Assembly: GCA_964652155.1 (NCBI GenBank)
Contig: CAZZBK010000016.1
Location: forward strand, 1-57,358
Length of the DNA: 57,358 nt
Source of the DNA: CAZZBK01 sp964652155
GTDB lineage: Bacteria; Planctomycetota; Planctomycetia; Pirellulales; PNKZ01
Direction: 5' to 3'
Below, piece by piece: positions 8,012-16,641 of the stretch. The translations under genes were made by a program, and so were the position numbers. The notes beneath the pieces were generated by a model that worked only from the letters and a program-made list of their open reading frames with translations, had not been told where the DNA came from and searched no databases. Each line of letters starts with the position of its first letter. Positions within the stretch are counted from its first letter, which is position 1.

Positions 8012-8488
8012 TCAGGCCAGTGGCGGCGAGTAGACCATGATGCAGCGATGCTCGTGTGGGCGATAGTACCCCGGCACCAACTCGCGGACCCGATAGCCGA
8101 AATTCTCGTACAACTTGACAGCTGCGTGGTTCTCGGGATTCACGGTCAACAAAACATTCGTGCGAGCCTCGGCGAGCGCGGCTCGCATGAGCTGGCTGCC
8201 GATCCCCTGGGAGCGACACTCGGGGTGGACCATGATTTTGTGCAAAAACGTCTCGCCTTGCCGGGTCGGAAACATGACCAACGCGCCGGCGATCTCGGCG
8301 GACTCGCCGAGGCGGCGGCCATCGGTTAGCCGGGCCACCAAAACCCGCGCGTACTCGACCCAGACACGCCAAATATGTTCGCCGTCGGGGATAAACTCGT
8401 CGGGGCGCACGGGCCAGGCGATGCGGTCAAGCGCCGCCACGGACAGAAAGTCACCCGATGTCGCCGGCTCGATCAGCACGTTGCTCAT
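8012..8488 (-). CDS. GNAT-family N-acetyltransferase
   Basis: From ATG 8488 the protein is 158 residues and covers one GNAT domain. The acetyl-CoA-binding motif A is seen as IMVHPECRSQGIGSQLMRAAL (Q/RxxGxG/A). It is followed by VNPENHAAVKLYENFGYRVR, the usual motif B with the Tyr that assists catalysis. The gene begins 4 bp after the GalT stop, so the two are translationally linked. A longer frame to 8731 exists, but its extra residues are the shadow of GalT in another frame. The substrate cannot be read from the sequence. Either a small amine or a protein N-terminus is possible. Confidence 0.88.
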   Translation of the reverse strand: MSNVLIEPATSGDFLSVAALDRIAWPVRPDEFIPDGEHIWRVWVEYARVLVARLTDGRRLGESAEIAGALVMFPTRQGETFLHKIMVHPECRSQGIGSQLMRAALAEARTNVLLTVNPENHAAVKLYENFGYRVRELVPGYYRPHEHRCIMVYSPPLA

Positions 8489-8492
8489 TACG

Positions 8493-9485
8493 TCACCATC
8501 CCATCGACAGGTTGATCGCGCGCAGCTCGGCCGCAGCTTGCTCGGGGGGCAACGGGTTGATCGACCACTGTGAGGCCCATTCGAAGCCGGCGCTGCGCGT
8601 GAGCCGGGGGATAATCTCCAGATGCCAATGCGAGCCGACCGACCACGGTGCCTCCCAAGGGGCCGAGTGCCACACCATATTATACGCCGCTTCCCCCTCG
8701 AGTGCTTCGAGTCGACGCAAGAGCGGACCAAGTAGCCGAGCCAAATCAGCGTGCTCGGCGTCGGTCATTTGTTCAACGTGCGGGCGATGGGCCTTGGGCA
8801 CGACCCACATTTCGTAGGGTTGCCGACTGGCATAAGGACACCAGACCGCGAAGTGAGCGGTCTCATAGACCCGCCGCTCTCCTCGCGACTCTTCGAGCAA
8901 CCGCTGACATAGCCCGCACGCGTTGTGCCGCGCGCGATAATCGCACAACGCCTGCTCGCGACGGAGTGCCTCGACGGGGATGATCGGCAATGCCAGCAGT
9001 TGGCTATGAACGTGTTCGAGCGACGCTCCCCCCTGTGGGCCGACATTCTTGAAGATCAGCGTATAACGCCACATCTGCTGCGCATACAATTCATCGAGAC
9101 GTTGGCGACAGACCCGCAACACGCGCTCGATTTGTGCCGTACTTAAGTGCGACCAACTCGTCACATGCTCGGGCGCTTCGATGATCACGTCATGCACGCC
9201 AGCGAGTTGCGTCTCGACAGCTGAAGCGACCGCACCCTGGGCGATCGGGTACTTATTCGCGACGACCCGCACGCTCCAGCCAGGCGAGTCGGGGGTCGAC
9301 CTTTCGCGGCGAAAGGCGAGCAACTCGGGACGTGCCTCGACCTCGTGCCCCTCGCAGAATGGACACGTGTCGCGAGCGGCGACCGAGGCGCTCGGGGTGG
9401 GCTTAAAATCCATCGGCCGAGAGGCCCGCTGCGGCGCAACGATCACGGTGCGATCAAAGAGCGGATCGCGGCGCAGCTCGCTCAT
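8493..9485 (-). CDS. galT: Galactose-1-phosphate uridylyltransferase-like protein
   Basis: The enzyme family moves a nucleotidyl group between hexose 1-phosphates in the Leloir pathway. Other substrates, including ADP-sugars, occur in bacterial relatives. The protein is 330 residues from ATG 9485, which has a strong ribosome-binding site (AAGGTGG); the GTG 9 bp upstream is less likely. Motifs, numbered from that GTG, are RRDPLFDRTVIVAP at the start, a Cys pair in CPFCEGH (44 and 47), a second Cys pair CGLC, and the nucleophile site EHVHSQL (His 161 and 163), where classic GalT has HPHGQ. PYASRQPYEMWVVPKAH and HWHLEIIPRLTRSAGFEWA complete the family pattern. It is followed by the GNAT gene. 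Confidence 0.88.
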   Translation of the reverse strand: MSELRRDPLFDRTVIVAPQRASRPMDFKPTPSASVAARDTCPFCEGHEVEARPELLAFRRERSTPDSPGWSVRVVANKYPIAQGAVASAVETQLAGVHDVIIEAPEHVTSWSHLSTAQIERVLRVCRQRLDELYAQQMWRYTLIFKNVGPQGGASLEHVHSQLLALPIIPVEALRREQALCDYRARHNACGLCQRLLEESRGERRVYETAHFAVWCPYASRQPYEMWVVPKAHRPHVEQMTDAEHADLARLLGPLLRRLEALEGEAAYNMVWHSAPWEAPWSVGSHWHLEIIPRLTRSAGFEWASQWSINPLPPEQAAAELRAINLSMGW

Positions 9486-9518
9486 CGCAACCACCTTGTT
9501 GCATGCATCGCGCGCACA

Positions 9519-10850
9519 CTATTTGCCCATCAGTTTATCGAGCAACCGGCCGAACCAGCCCTTGCTTGGCACGGGGTCCGCTGCAGAGCTGCTCGGCGCG
9601 GCAGCCGCCGGAGCCGGCTTGGGCGCTGGAGCGGCTTTGACCGGCATCAGGATCGGAGCGGTTCCCTCCAAATCGGTCAGCAACTCTTCGAGCGATTGGT
9701 AACGCTCATCGGGCTTTTTCGCCATCATCCGCAGATAAATTTGCTCGAGTCGAACAGGCATGTCGTTGCGCAGCTCGGTCAGCAACGGAATCGGCGCCGA
9801 CTGGTGTGCCATCAACTTATCGAGCGGCTTCTTCGAGACATACGGCGGCCGACCCGTGAGCAGGTAGAATAGCGTGCAGCCCATGCTGTAAATGTCACTG
9901 CGACCATCGGCCTTGCGAGCGTCGAGCGCCTGTTCGGGAGGCAGAAAGTCAAAGCTGCCCATTTGTTCGCCGGCGGTGGTGAGTTGCACGTCGTCGCTAT
10001 GCTGCAAGGGGGAACTGTCGCCGATCTTGGCCATCAGCAGATTGGTGACCCGCACGCGGCCTTGCACGTCGAGCAACAGCACGTGCGGCTTGAGATTGCG
10101 ATGGTACACGCCGTGCTTATGCAATTGGCTCATGCCGTAGGCCACTTGCGTGATGTACTCTTGAGCCTGTTCGGGCGAGAGCGGCCCTTGCTGGGCCACG
10201 AGCGTCGCCAGGTCGCTGCCGAGTACGTACTCCATGATCAAGTACGGTCCACCCGCAAACTCGCCTCGATCGAAGCCCACGATCACGTTGGGGTGCGCCA
10301 GCGACAACGTGGTGAGCAGTTCGATCTCACGTTCGAACCGTTTGCGAACCTCGTCAACCTTGACCGACTCGGGAGGCAAATTTTTCAGATAGAAGAAACG
10401 ACCAATCTTGACGTTTTGCACCTTGTAGACATTGCCGAGCTTGCTGGCGCTTACCCGCTCGAGCACCTTGTACGGGCCGATCATGGTGCCGTGGCCGATG
10501 GATTGCGGCGCGGGCTTGACGCTCTCGGGCAGTTTGACATCGAGGTTTGCCGAACTGTCGACGTCGACGCCTGGCGCGGCTGACTTGAGCACCACGTCAT
10601 ACGAGCCTTTGCGGCGCGGGTCGAGCAATAGCGCGCGGCAGGCGGCCAATTCCTGGAGGACCTGCTTGGCTTCGGACGCCAGGGGGCCCGCCAAGTGTGG
10701 CTGCACCTTTGCGGCTTGGGCACGCGCGGCGGCGTCGATCTTCGCGCCGTCGACTTCAAACAGCGGCAAGTTTAAAAAACGATAGAGATTTGCGGGTTGC
10801 TCGCTGGCCGGAATTGCCAACCAGGTTTCATACGGATCGAAACTCGACAT
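9519..10850 (-). CDS. Predicted pseudokinase: Ser/Thr kinase-like protein with N-terminal J-like domain
   Basis: From ATG 10850 the protein is 443 residues. The first 90 residues (FDPYETWLAIPASEQPANLY, later LLLDPRRKGSYD) resemble the DnaJ-like domain that often precedes kinases in planctomycetes. The kinase fold runs from about residue 118 to 385. The ATP-anchoring Lys (FYLKNL) and the C-helix Glu remain, as does the late part PPEQALDARKADGRSDIYSMG. The catalytic loop, however, is H-R-N (Asn 252 for Asp), the metal-binding D-F-G has become N-L-L, and the Gly-rich loop is lost. I infer no phosphotransfer. A Pro/Ala-rich tail follows with no membrane segment. It lies between the nfeD pair and galT on the same strand. 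Confidence 0.88.
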   Translation of the reverse strand: MSSFDPYETWLAIPASEQPANLYRFLNLPLFEVDGAKIDAAARAQAAKVQPHLAGPLASEAKQVLQELAACRALLLDPRRKGSYDVVLKSAAPGVDVDSSANLDVKLPESVKPAPQSIGHGTMIGPYKVLERVSASKLGNVYKVQNVKIGRFFYLKNLPPESVKVDEVRKRFEREIELLTTLSLAHPNVIVGFDRGEFAGGPYLIMEYVLGSDLATLVAQQGPLSPEQAQEYITQVAYGMSQLHKHGVYHRNLKPHVLLLDVQGRVRVTNLLMAKIGDSSPLQHSDDVQLTTAGEQMGSFDFLPPEQALDARKADGRSDIYSMGCTLFYLLTGRPPYVSKKPLDKLMAHQSAPIPLLTELRNDMPVRLEQIYLRMMAKKPDERYQSLEELLTDLEGTAPILMPVKAAPAPKPAPAAAAPSSSAADPVPSKGWFGRLLDKLMGK

Positions 10851-10943
10851 CGGCACGCTGCTCCCAATCGGTGGCTGGAATCGGTAACCTCTATAGCGTA
10901 TCGACCCAAACGACCCCTGCACAGTAGGGGGGCCTGATTGTGT

Positions 10944-11519
10944 TTAGGCCAATGGATCGCTAAACGGGTCGAGTCCGATCGTTTCGACGCTTTGCGACAA
11001 CGGGTCGGCCGATTGTTTTGCCTGCGGAGTAATTTCACTGGGGCGAACGATCACCGTCATGCCGCGGACCTCAACAACCCGTACCGCGGTGCCGGGCTCG
11101 ATCGGCAAGCCTTCGCTGAGGGCGTCGATCGTGCGGTCCTCAATCTGCACGGCGCCGCTGGGCATCATCAGGCTCTTGGCGACGCCGGTCTGGCCGACGA
11201 GTTGACGCAACTCGCGTCGCAACGGCGAGTCGGGGAGCAATTCGGAGGATTCCGGATTGCGCAGCAGCACTCTCCGCCCAAGCGGCGTGTGGGGCCACCA
11301 ACGCACGCCGACCATCATGCAAAACGGTACTACGATGACCACGCCGGCCATAAAGCCCAGCCCCGTCCAGCGGTCGACCATGAATGCCAACACGATCGAG
11401 GCACCAAGGCAGCCGATCGCCGAGACCCCCAGCACGCCCCCTGACGGCACGAAGAACTCGAGCACCGCGAAGGTCAGCCCGGCCAGGAACAGGATGACGG
11501 CCCAGTAAAGTAAATCCAT
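10944..11519 (-). CDS. NfeD family membrane protein (short form)
   Basis: This 191-residue protein has two or three N-terminal membrane helices (about residues 4-72). A soluble C-terminal OB-fold NfeD domain follows (LVGQTGVAKSLMMPSGAVQI, then PGTAVRVVEVRGMTVIVRP). NfeD proteins act with stomatin/SPFH proteins or with ClpP-like membrane proteases in membrane-domain organisation and quality control. It is encoded directly after the long NfeD/ClpP-type gene (73-bp gap), the usual arrangement. No stomatin gene follows within the window; the next gene is the pseudokinase. Confidence 0.88.
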   Translation of the reverse strand: MDLLYWAVILFLAGLTFAVLEFFVPSGGVLGVSAIGCLGASIVLAFMVDRWTGLGFMAGVVIVVPFCMMVGVRWWPHTPLGRRVLLRNPESSELLPDSPLRRELRQLVGQTGVAKSLMMPSGAVQIEDRTIDALSEGLPIEPGTAVRVVEVRGMTVIVRPSEITPQAKQSADPLSQSVETIGLDPFSDPLA

Positions 11520-11592
11520 GACGAGTATCGAAAGCGCGAAATGAGAGGACAGAATGGGTTAGGGGGGAGCGTATTGCAGGAGCAATTGTTCC

Positions 11593-13785
11593 TTAGACCA
11601 CTTTCTTGACCAGCACGCGCGCTCCGGACGTCTTGATGACCTCGACCCGCTCGCCACGATTGACATACTCGCCGCTGGCTAGGCTGACGTCGATCAACTC
11701 GTCGTCGAACCGGGCTTTGCCGCCAGGAACCAATGGAGTGATCGCGACGCCGGTGCGTCCCAGCAGATGCTCGAAGGAAGCGAGCGACTCGCGGCGGGAC
11801 TGCTGATCGAGTTCGGCACCCGACGGAGGCGCGAGCACCATGCGCCCCAGTCCCGGGGTGCGCGGCAATAGACGATTCATGAGCACCGCCGCCACGACCG
11901 TCGCGGCGATGACTCCGGTCAAAATGACGAGGGTGTCGCGTAAATGAGCCGTCTGGTACTCGTTGTGCGGCCAGACGAACGTCTGGCTGGCCAAGATCAG
12001 CGAAGCCAACACAAGCAAGCCGCCGCTGAGGCCGAAGATGGTGACCCCCGGCACCACAAAGACTTCGAGCAGAATGAGCACCACGCCCGTAATGAACAGC
12101 AGCACCTCGAGCCAGCCGGCGGTCCCGTTCAAAAACTGCGACCAAAAGTAGAGCACGAAACAAACCGTGCCGACGATGCCGCCGACGCTGATGCCCGGCG
12201 ACTGAAGCTCGATATAGATCGCGGCTAATCCGATGAACAGCAGCGCCCAGCTCATCCCCGGCATGTTGAGGGCGTCGATGAGGTTGCTGGCCCAGCCGGG
12301 CTGCACGAGACGCGGGCTGTTTTGCAGGGCATACACTGTTTTGAAGTCGGCAAAGCCGTCGACGATGTGACTGGCGAGCCCGAGCGTCTCGGCGCGGCGG
12401 CCGTCGAGTTGCAGCAACTCGCCAGGGCGTTTGACCTCGATATCTTGCCGCCAGGCGGCCGCGTCGGCGCGCTGTGCGAACTGGGCCGCCGTAAAGAAGT
12501 CGAACAGGCCATCGTCGAGCCTGACGTATCGCGACACGCCGGGCTCGCGATCGAAGAGTGCCGTCAGGAGCCCCGCGGGGCGCAGCTTCTCGCGCGCCAA
12601 GCGTTGCAACCCTTGACGCAGCAATTGCAAGTCGTCATCGGCCAGCTCGACGGCACCGGCCCCGCCCAACACCGACGAGGGGAGCACGACCAACTCGTCA
12701 CACGCCAGGGCCGGAAGCATCGCGTCGCCACGCGCCTCGCCGGCGATATAGGCCACCGTGCGACACTGACGCGGATCGCGCCGCGCGAGGTCGTCGGCCA
12801 ACGACTTGCTCGCGGTCCAATCGCCGCCGGGGCTGTCGATCCACAGGCAGATGAAGTTCACGCCGGCGTCGCGTATTTGAGTGTCGACGAGCTTCTGGAT
12901 TTTCTCGACTTTGCCCGGCGTGACGACGCCGGTCAACTCGACCATCGCGGCGGTCCAGCCGTGCTCTTGCGTCGGCGCGTCGACAACCGCCTCGCGGGGC
13001 AGTTTCCAGGTTTTGGCGATCTCGATACGGTCGTCGGCCAGCAAGCCGACCACGTCCCACTCGCGTAGTTGCCGTGCGGTGAACAGTCCCGGTGCGCCAG
13101 CCGCTTTAATCACCTTTGACGACCGGACCGCCTTTTGCAGTTGCAGTTGCTCAAGATCGCCGCGAAGCACAAATTCCCGACTTCGCTCGGTCTCGACCAG
13201 CAACACCTCGGCGTCGCGGTTAATCATTCCCAGGGCGAGCGCCTCGGGGACGGTGAGCCGTCGCTTGGCAATCTCGGCGTAGCTGCTCCGCAAGCCTTGA
13301 TCGATGACCGGTTCTAGTTTGCCGGCGTCCCCCAACTCGGCGTCGCGCCCCATGACGATCTCGTCGCAGGCCAGCGCGAGCAGCACGCCGTGCCCCGTAA
13401 TGCTCTTGGGGACGTAGGCGATGGTGGTCGCGCCGGTGAGAGCCGGACTCGAGAGAAAACGCGCCAGGTCGATGGCGTCACCAAAGGGGACCGGGCCTGG
13501 CTCGATCTCCAGGATAAAAACCGGCCATGCCGCGCGCTGCTTGGCGAGTGCGGTGATCTCGCTGATCGCGCGGCGGACCCCTTGCTCGGTGCGATTGCCC
13601 AAGGGGGGCGTCAGCCGAATCAGCCGCCCGAGCCGTTTCTGTTCGGCATGGGGAGCTCGTTTCGACTCACCATCTTGAGCGACGACCGGCCAGCCCGCGC
13701 ACAGCCAAGCGAACAACAGCACCGCAAACAGTGCGGGCCAGCGTTGGTCCGTGGGCAATCGACTCATATGTTGCGACCGTTCCAT
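11593..13785 (-). CDS. Long NfeD protein with two ClpP-like domains, both without the usual catalytic Ser
   Basis: The 730 residues comprise a signal segment (about 17-36), a ClpP/crotonase-like domain (about 50-200), a second such domain (about 280-480), membrane helices (about 500-640) and a C-terminal NfeD OB domain. The family member PH1510 is a membrane serine protease that cuts stomatin, with its nucleophile in an A-S-A-G context before a D-E-I stretch. Here the equivalent places read ITGHGVLLALACDEIV and ARGDAMLPALACDELVV. By hand alignment a Gly replaces Ser in both, so proteolysis is doubtful. The second domain keeps the upstream WIDSPGGD motif. Start at 13785 is supported by GGAGCG upstream. 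Confidence 0.85.
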   Translation of the reverse strand: MERSQHMSRLPTDQRWPALFAVLLFAWLCAGWPVVAQDGESKRAPHAEQKRLGRLIRLTPPLGNRTEQGVRRAISEITALAKQRAAWPVFILEIEPGPVPFGDAIDLARFLSSPALTGATTIAYVPKSITGHGVLLALACDEIVMGRDAELGDAGKLEPVIDQGLRSSYAEIAKRRLTVPEALALGMINRDAEVLLVETERSREFVLRGDLEQLQLQKAVRSSKVIKAAGAPGLFTARQLREWDVVGLLADDRIEIAKTWKLPREAVVDAPTQEHGWTAAMVELTGVVTPGKVEKIQKLVDTQIRDAGVNFICLWIDSPGGDWTASKSLADDLARRDPRQCRTVAYIAGEARGDAMLPALACDELVVLPSSVLGGAGAVELADDDLQLLRQGLQRLAREKLRPAGLLTALFDREPGVSRYVRLDDGLFDFFTAAQFAQRADAAAWRQDIEVKRPGELLQLDGRRAETLGLASHIVDGFADFKTVYALQNSPRLVQPGWASNLIDALNMPGMSWALLFIGLAAIYIELQSPGISVGGIVGTVCFVLYFWSQFLNGTAGWLEVLLFITGVVLILLEVFVVPGVTIFGLSGGLLVLASLILASQTFVWPHNEYQTAHLRDTLVILTGVIAATVVAAVLMNRLLPRTPGLGRMVLAPPSGAELDQQSRRESLASFEHLLGRTGVAITPLVPGGKARFDDELIDVSLASGEYVNRGERVEVIKTSGARVLVKKVV

Positions 13786-13997
13786 TGCGAGGTCGCTCCC
13801 TAGCCGCCCTGTGAATGATTTCGTGCAGAATTATAGGCCGCAGCGATCAAGCGTCAAATTCCACTCGGCATGGTTATGGCGATAAGTCGAGCGGCGCAAG
13901 CACGATACGCTGGCTAGAATCGATTTCGCTCATTCAATTCTCAATGAACGAACACCCGAGGGACAGCAAGCCTGGTCCCTTGCGAAGCTTGGGCTCA

Positions 13998-14540
13998 CTA
14001 GGCAGGGATCTCGAAGAGCGATTGGCTCTTCACAATCGCGTAGTCATCGGGGAACGTGTGGAACACCTGCACCAGCAGGCTGCGGTTGCGACTCTCGACA
14101 TTGATATAGCTGAGCGCGCCGAGCGCCATGCGGCCGCTCGACGAGAACTGATGCAGCATGCCTTGCCGCTGTCCATCGTGCGCCAACTCTTGCTGAAACG
14201 TCCAAAAGACCTCAGGCGCGGTGGGCTCCAGGTGGAAGTTCGTGCGGTACGACACACCGCCGCGCAGGGTCATGTGGTCGCTCCGCTCCCCTTTGAGCTT
14301 GTAGTTGAGCAACCGCCGCTTTTGAGGCAACGCATGCTGGGCCGACACGCAAACCTCGCTGAGCGTCATCGACTGATAACGCCACGTCACCACGTGTCCC
14401 GCGCTGGTGATATCGATCTTCGCCTGATAGTCGCCGCGCTGCACGACACGGCTGGCAAGCACCTCGAAGAGTTCCGGGTGCAGCGTGCGGCCGTATAGTT
14501 GAAACACCAACTCGGCGACTTTTGGGCGAACGGTAATCAC
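13998..14540 (-). CDS. DUF2617 family protein
   Basis: This 180-residue protein without signal or membrane segment matches the DUF2617 pattern known from planctomycetes and actinobacteria. It starts MITVRPKVAELVFQLYGRTL with the typical RTLHPELFEV, and has a central ITSAGHVVTWRY and a C-terminal VQVFHTFPDDYAIVKSQSLF. The function of the family is not known. The gene stands alone, 212 bp upstream of the long NfeD gene on the same strand, and diverges from the cyclase gene. Confidence 0.85.
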   Translation of the reverse strand: MITVRPKVAELVFQLYGRTLHPELFEVLASRVVQRGDYQAKIDITSAGHVVTWRYQSMTLSEVCVSAQHALPQKRRLLNYKLKGERSDHMTLRGGVSYRTNFHLEPTAPEVFWTFQQELAHDGQRQGMLHQFSSSGRMALGALSYINVESRNRSLLVQVFHTFPDDYAIVKSQSLFEIPA

Positions 14541-14764
14541 AGGCGGAGACTCTCAACAGGCAGATGGATTCCACTCGGCCAAGCCGGGTGTGACGAGCGT
14601 TGCAAACCACTTCGCCACCCCGGCCTCTCCCTCGCATTATAGGCAACATCTTTTTTCGGCGCAAAGGGAGCTTGGAGAAGTTCTCAAACTACGCTCAAAT
14701 TCCTCTTGACATTGGGGCAAAAACTGCACTTCGATCTTCTTTTGAGCGCGTGAGCAACCGACCT

Positions 14765-15550
14765 ATGTTTCCCCGTTGTCGAATGGTTGACCTGAGCGTG
14801 CCGCTCGCCCATCAAGCCCCGAGCGAGCCGTTGCCCGCGTCGATCCGCTACATCGATCATGCTGGCGAAGGCTTACAGCAGATGAAACTGTTCTTCGGCG
14901 TCGAGGAACAAGACCTGGTTTATTCGCAAGGGCAGGGGTGGGCCATCGAGGAGATTCAGGCCATTACCCATACCGGCACGCACGTCGACGCCCCCTATCA
15001 TTACGCGGCGACGAGCGAGGGGCGACCCGCTCGACGCATCGACGAAGTGCCACTCGAATGGTGCTTTGCTCCCGGCGTGGTGCTCGATGTGCGCCATATC
15101 GCGGCCGGCGAGTTCATCAGGATCGACGACCTGCGCGCGGCGCTCGACCGCAGCGGCCATACGCTGCGGCCGCTCGATATCGTGTTGCTGCAAACAGGCG
15201 CCGACGCGCGGCTCGACACGGCCGAGTATTTTGCCCAACCCGGCCTGGGGCGCGAGGGGACCCTGTGGCTCGTCGAGCAAGGGGTGCGCGTCATCGGCAT
15301 CGACGCCTACACACTCGACCGACCGTTTGCCAATATGGTCGCCGACTTTCGTCGCACCGGCGATGGCCGTTACATCTGGCCAGCCCACTTCGCCGGCATC
15401 GAACGGGAGTACTGCCAGATCGAAAAGCTCGCCCATCTAGACAAGTTGCCCCGCACCGGCTTTCACGTGTCGTGCTTGCCGGTGAAGATCGAGAAGGCCA
15501 GCGCGGCATGGTGTCGGGCCGTGGCGCTCGTGCCAGCCGACGAGCCTTAA
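14765..15550 (+). CDS. Cyclase-family (kynurenine formamidase-like) metal hydrolase
   Basis: The family (PF04199) hydrolyses N-formylkynurenine or related amides and lactones using metals held by a His/Asp-rich motif. That motif is clear here as THTGTHVDAPYHY near residue 70, with further family text DVRHIAAGEFI, VLLQTGADAR, GIDAYTLDRP and a terminal KIEKASAAWCRAVALV. From ATG 14765 the protein is 261 residues, the usual size. ATG 14783 (MVDLSVPLAH) is equally possible and gives the canonical start. The longer frame from 14600 is rejected because it crosses AT-rich intergenic DNA. The stop overlaps the convergent OmpA gene by 4 bp. Neighbours give no clue to the substrate. Confidence 0.87.
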   Translation: MFPRCRMVDLSVPLAHQAPSEPLPASIRYIDHAGEGLQQMKLFFGVEEQDLVYSQGQGWAIEEIQAITHTGTHVDAPYHYAATSEGRPARRIDEVPLEWCFAPGVVLDVRHIAAGEFIRIDDLRAALDRSGHTLRPLDIVLLQTGADARLDTAEYFAQPGLGREGTLWLVEQGVRVIGIDAYTLDRPFANMVADFRRTGDGRYIWPAHFAGIEREYCQIEKLAHLDKLPRTGFHVSCLPVKIEKASAAWCRAVALVPADEP

Positions 15551-16443
15551 ATACCCGGCGCGCGGTCCGGATAAATGACCAGCTCGACGCGGTTGTTTCG
15601 CTGCTTGCCGGCGGGCGTGCCGTTCGAGACCACCGGATGGTTCGTGCCATGTCCGACCACGAACAAATGATGCGGCGGAATTCGCGAGCGCGTGTGCAAC
15701 TGATCGTACACGGCCATGGCCCGGCCGATCGACAGATGCTGATTGCTGGACCAGTGCCCTGGCGGCACCGGGTCGCTGTCGGTGTGCCCTTCGACGCCAA
15801 TCATTTGTGCCGGATAGCTGCGCATGACCTCGGCCGCGACGGCGTCGATCGTGGCGATCGCTTGCGGCGAGAGCCGTGCCGTGCCGGGATCAAAGAGCCG
15901 CGAGCCGGGCAACTCGATCCGCAGCACGTCGCCGTCGACGCGCGTCTCGACCCCGGGGATATTGATCTTCGACAGATTGGCTTGCAGGCTGTTGTTGGCC
16001 GTGATCGACGCACCGGCGCGCCGGTTGAGCGAGGCTGTGAGCGCCTCGGCGCGGCGGGTGGTGTCTTGCGTCTCGGCACGAAGTTGAGCGGCCGACTGCG
16101 TGGCGACGCGTAATTGCTCACGCATCGCCCCCACCTGGTCTTGCAGGACGCGTGTTTCCTGGCGCGATTGGGCCAGCATCCGTTCGAGTTCTTGATTGTC
16201 GGTGTCCAACGATGACGCCCGAGTCTGCAACTCCTGGCTGCGTTGGTAGAGCCCCGCGACCGGATTGTTGGGCGGAGCGCCCGGGACCGCGCCCCCTTGG
16301 GCGATGGCGGGGGGTTGCTGATAGCCGCTCATCCGTTGTTGCCACGACGAGAGTAGCCCTGGCTGACCGTTTTGCGCGGCGCAGCCCACGAGCGACGCCG
16401 CAAGCAGCAGCACGAGCCAGCGTATTGAGCCGGTCCACGGCAT
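15547..16443 (-). CDS. OmpA-family lipoprotein with coiled coil
   Basis: The 298-residue protein has a lipoprotein signal (lipobox SLVGC, Cys 21) and a Gln/Pro-rich linker. A coiled coil with heptads (about residues 68-140, ELERMLAQSRQETRVLQDQV) follows, and then a C-terminal OmpA/MotB-like peptidoglycan-binding domain (about 165-295). The domain shows FDPGTARLSPQAIATIDAVA, IGVEGHTDSDP and the closing NRVELVIYP with the Asn-Arg that contact diaminopimelate. It probably tethers the outer membrane to peptidoglycan. It lacks the membrane helix of MotB, so a flagellar stator role is unlikely. The gene is alone in its orientation. Confidence 0.9.
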   Translation of the reverse strand: MPWTGSIRWLVLLLAASLVGCAAQNGQPGLLSSWQQRMSGYQQPPAIAQGGAVPGAPPNNPVAGLYQRSQELQTRASSLDTDNQELERMLAQSRQETRVLQDQVGAMREQLRVATQSAAQLRAETQDTTRRAEALTASLNRRAGASITANNSLQANLSKINIPGVETRVDGDVLRIELPGSRLFDPGTARLSPQAIATIDAVAAEVMRSYPAQMIGVEGHTDSDPVPPGHWSSNQHLSIGRAMAVYDQLHTRSRIPPHHLFVVGHGTNHPVVSNGTPAGKQRNNRVELVIYPDRAPGI

Positions 16444-16488
16444 GGACCCACGCTCCCAAAGGGCAGAAAAAAAGATGTTTCGTAGTCG

Positions 16489-16504
16489 CCACCTTTCGAG
16501 GTGG
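16489..16504. repeat. Perfect hairpin CCACCT-TTCG-AGGTGG
   Basis: A 6-bp stem with a UUCG-type tetraloop lies 46 bp upstream of the OmpA start and 138 bp before the DevC start. With no T-run it is more likely a structured repeat or 5' leader element than a terminator. Confidence 0.4.
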
Positions 16505-16641
16505 GGCCGGGATGGTAGCCAGCCGCGTGCATCGCGGCAAGGGCATTTGATCTGCTAGCTTGCTCATGAACGCCATTGGGCTCTTTTTGTGCTATCATCG
16601 CTGACAAGGATGATCGTCGTTCGCTTGTGTCCGGGCGTGGC

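Noticed and set aside
14938..16113. 391-residue plus-strand frame across the cyclase and OmpA genes
   Set aside because: Runs out of frame through the cyclase and antisense to OmpA, is Arg/Ala-rich, and both real genes show family motifs.
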